Assembly (NCBI RefSeq): GCF_028745505.1
Contig: NZ_JAQZZL010000001.1
Span: 62,001 to 126,000, forward strand
DNA from: Lentisphaera marina
GTDB taxonomy: Bacteria; Verrucomicrobiota; Lentisphaeria; Lentisphaerales; Lentisphaeraceae
Reading direction: 5' to 3'
DNA: 64,000 bases
Made by a program: the position numbers and the translations under genes. The notes under the pieces are model-generated. The model saw nothing but the letters and a program-made list of their open reading frames with translations, was not told where the DNA came from and did not search any database. Shown here one piece after another: positions 62,573 to 64,000 of this stretch (positions are counted from its first letter, which is position 1; each line of letters starts with the position of its first letter).

Positions 62573-64000
62573 TGAGTGCAAAAGCGCAAGTTTACTTATG
62601 GTCCATGCTTCTTATCATCCTTGGTGCCGGAGCCATTTTTTATAAAAATGCAAAATTAGACATCCCTTTAACCCAAGGAGAAAAAAGAGATGTTTGGGTT
62701 GTAGAAGCACTGATTGAATTCCAAGCTCAAGACAAACCCGTAAAAGTCAAAGCCGCACTCCCAACCTACTATGCTCAATATAAGCTCCTTGAACAGCAAG
62801 GCTCCTCCAACGGCTATGGATTCTCTACTGAAGAAAGCCCTAATAAAAAGGCTGTATGGTCCAACCGCGCTCCCACACCCGGTAAACAAACGATATATTA
62901 TACATTCAGTATTTTTGATACTAAAGAGATGCAATCGACTGCCGACAAAAACACCTATAAAATCGAAAGCCCTTATTTTGACCCCGCGTACAAAACTGCC
63001 GCCCTATCTTTAGTAGATTCTGCTTGGGCAAAATCTTCAGACAATAAAACTTTTGCTAAAGAAGTTATTCGCCGCTTGAACTTTGCAGACCCAGACCAAA
63101 ACACCAACCTTGTTCGTAGTCTAATCAAAGGAACTTACACAGAAGCACACCTGGTTCGTGACTTACTCTTATTGAAGGAAGTTCCTGCAACTGTACTTCG
63201 AGGTTTGAAGCTAGAAGATGGTGTACGTAAGACAACTCCAGATAATTACCTAGCATTTTTCGACAAAACCTGGGGGATCATAAACCATGTCTCAGGTGAA
63301 GTTGGTGTGCCAAGCGATACTATATTCTGGGCTTTAACTTCTGTATTGGAAGTTGAAGGCTGTACCAATTCAAAAATCACTTTCTCTACAATCAAAAGTG
63401 AACAATCCGCAAAATCTTTAGCGATAAAAAACAGCTTAGAAGACTCTTCTCCTATTATGAGTTTTTCTATCTTCAGTCTACCACTTGAATTCCAAGCTGT
63501 TTTCAAACTACTCTTACTCATACCAGTAGGCACTCTTATCGTCGTAATCATTCGTAACTTAATAGGTCTATCCACTTCAGGGACTTTTATGCCTGTCCTT
63601 CTTGCGATTGCCTTTATTGAAACCGGACTCGTCAAGGGCCTTGTAGTCTTACTATTAATGATGACCTTAGGTCTGCTGATCAGGACTTACCTCTCTCGAA
63701 TGAACCTCTTGCTTGTCCCTAGGATATCCGCCGTAGTTATTTGCGTCGTCATCTTGATGGCTTTTATCTCGGTCAGCTCTTATAAAATGGGCATTACTGG
63801 TGGCGTAAGCGTAACTTTCTTTCCCATGATCATTATTTCTTGGACCATTGAAAGAACTTCCATCATGTGGGAAGAACATGGTGGAAGGGAAGTCATAGAA
63901 AAAATGGGTGGAAGTTTAATCGTATCGGTAATCGTATACTTCGTTATGACTCATAGCTTTGTTAAATATTTCACTTTCACCTTCCCCGAAGTCATGCTCA
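62572..64000 (+). CDS. inactive transglutaminase fused to 7TM domain (partial, runs off window)
   Basis: An open frame starts at ATG 62572 (TAATG overlap with the protease gene) and has no stop before the window ends, giving 476 codons so far. After TM1 (VYLWSMLLIILGAGAIFY) comes a periplasmic region (residues about 30-300) with EAHLVRDLLLLKEVPATVLRGL, resembling a transglutaminase fold without its catalytic Cys. Then membrane helices follow: LLLLIPVGTLIVVIIRNLIG, GTFMPVLLAIAF, and more, ending in ISWTIERTSIMWEEHG. This matches the Transglut_i_TM and 7TM_transglut pair. The next gene may encode a RimK-like ATP-grasp ligase. Confidence 0.82.
   Translation, partial: MSAKAQVYLWSMLLIILGAGAIFYKNAKLDIPLTQGEKRDVWVVEALIEFQAQDKPVKVKAALPTYYAQYKLLEQQGSSNGYGFSTEESPNKKAVWSNRAPTPGKQTIYYTFSIFDTKEMQSTADKNTYKIESPYFDPAYKTAALSLVDSAWAKSSDNKTFAKEVIRRLNFADPDQNTNLVRSLIKGTYTEAHLVRDLLLLKEVPATVLRGLKLEDGVRKTTPDNYLAFFDKTWGIINHVSGEVGVPSDTIFWALTSVLEVEGCTNSKITFSTIKSEQSAKSLAIKNSLEDSSPIMSFSIFSLPLEFQAVFKLLLLIPVGTLIVVIIRNLIGLSTSGTFMPVLLAIAFIETGLVKGLVVLLLMMTLGLLIRTYLSRMNLLLVPRISAVVICVVILMAFISVSSYKMGITGGVSVTFFPMIIISWTIERTSIMWEEHGGREVIEKMGGSLIVSVIVYFVMTHSFVKYFTFTFPEVML

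Noticed and set aside
62668..63879. Several minus-strand ORFs near the window end
   Set aside because: They are shadows of the open plus-strand reading frame that starts at 62572 and continues beyond the window.

Overview
This is an accessory-rich stretch of a Gram-negative bacterial chromosome. Gene content points to the PVC superphylum, most likely a marine Lentisphaera-like organism: zinc-ribbon Hanks-type kinases, a Shine-Dalgarno-dependent and fairly compact layout, many secreted or lipobox proteins, GH5 and SGNH enzymes, an LPS-core gene pair and a UMP kinase of PVC type. The taxonomic call is inference from protein character; no rRNA marker is present.

Layout. 1-2071: pyrH, split by an IS5/IS1182-like element. 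2188-5109: CoaC-like flavoprotein, SLC13 transporter and a cold-shock protein. 5178-8855 (minus): DsbD, an esterase and a zinc-ribbon membrane protein. 9080-16272: an oppABCDF peptide-import operon whose oppA is split by an ISL3 element. 16494-20562 (minus): a Ser/Thr kinase, a duplicated 3' end of pgl, a tandem-repeat patch, a RAYT-type transposase and intact pgl. 20656-25498: tatA, tatC with a long tail, and a SWIM/SNF2 helicase. 25617-29269: small membrane protein, aldo/keto reductase with a twin-arginine leader, Gre-like factor, Dus, zinc-ribbon protein. 29450-34153 (minus): a PotD-like binding protein coupled to a hybrid histidine kinase that is split by an IS256 element. 34328-40079 (minus): aquaporin, methyltransferase, zinc-ribbon pseudokinase-like protein, GT4 and WaaP-like kinase. 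40288-50623: gnd, SGNH hydrolase, DoxX, RNA methyltransferase, exonuclease, GH5 cellulase, MscS, YhbY, two exported proteins, carA and a decayed hexapeptide acetyltransferase. 50819-56896: coiled-coil exported protein, PP2C, obg, rpmA, thiS, leuCD. 57101-64000: hybrid histidine kinase, B12/radical SAM protein, retropepsin-like lipoprotein and the start of an inactive-transglutaminase/7TM protein that runs off the window.

The strongest result is that three insertion sequences of three families each sit inside a protein-coding gene. In each case removing the element and one target duplication restores a full-length reading frame: UMP kinase 236 aa, OppA 532 aa, hybrid kinase 741 aa. The insertions are therefore recent, and one hits pyrH, which is normally essential.

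Functional links: pgl and gnd are two oxidative pentose-phosphate steps. TatAC could export the twin-arginine aldo/keto reductase. Two Hanks-type kinase genes and a PP2C phosphatase give a Ser/Thr phosphorylation theme. The PotD-like protein has no ABC transporter beside it and probably served the adjacent histidine kinase as a ligand sensor.
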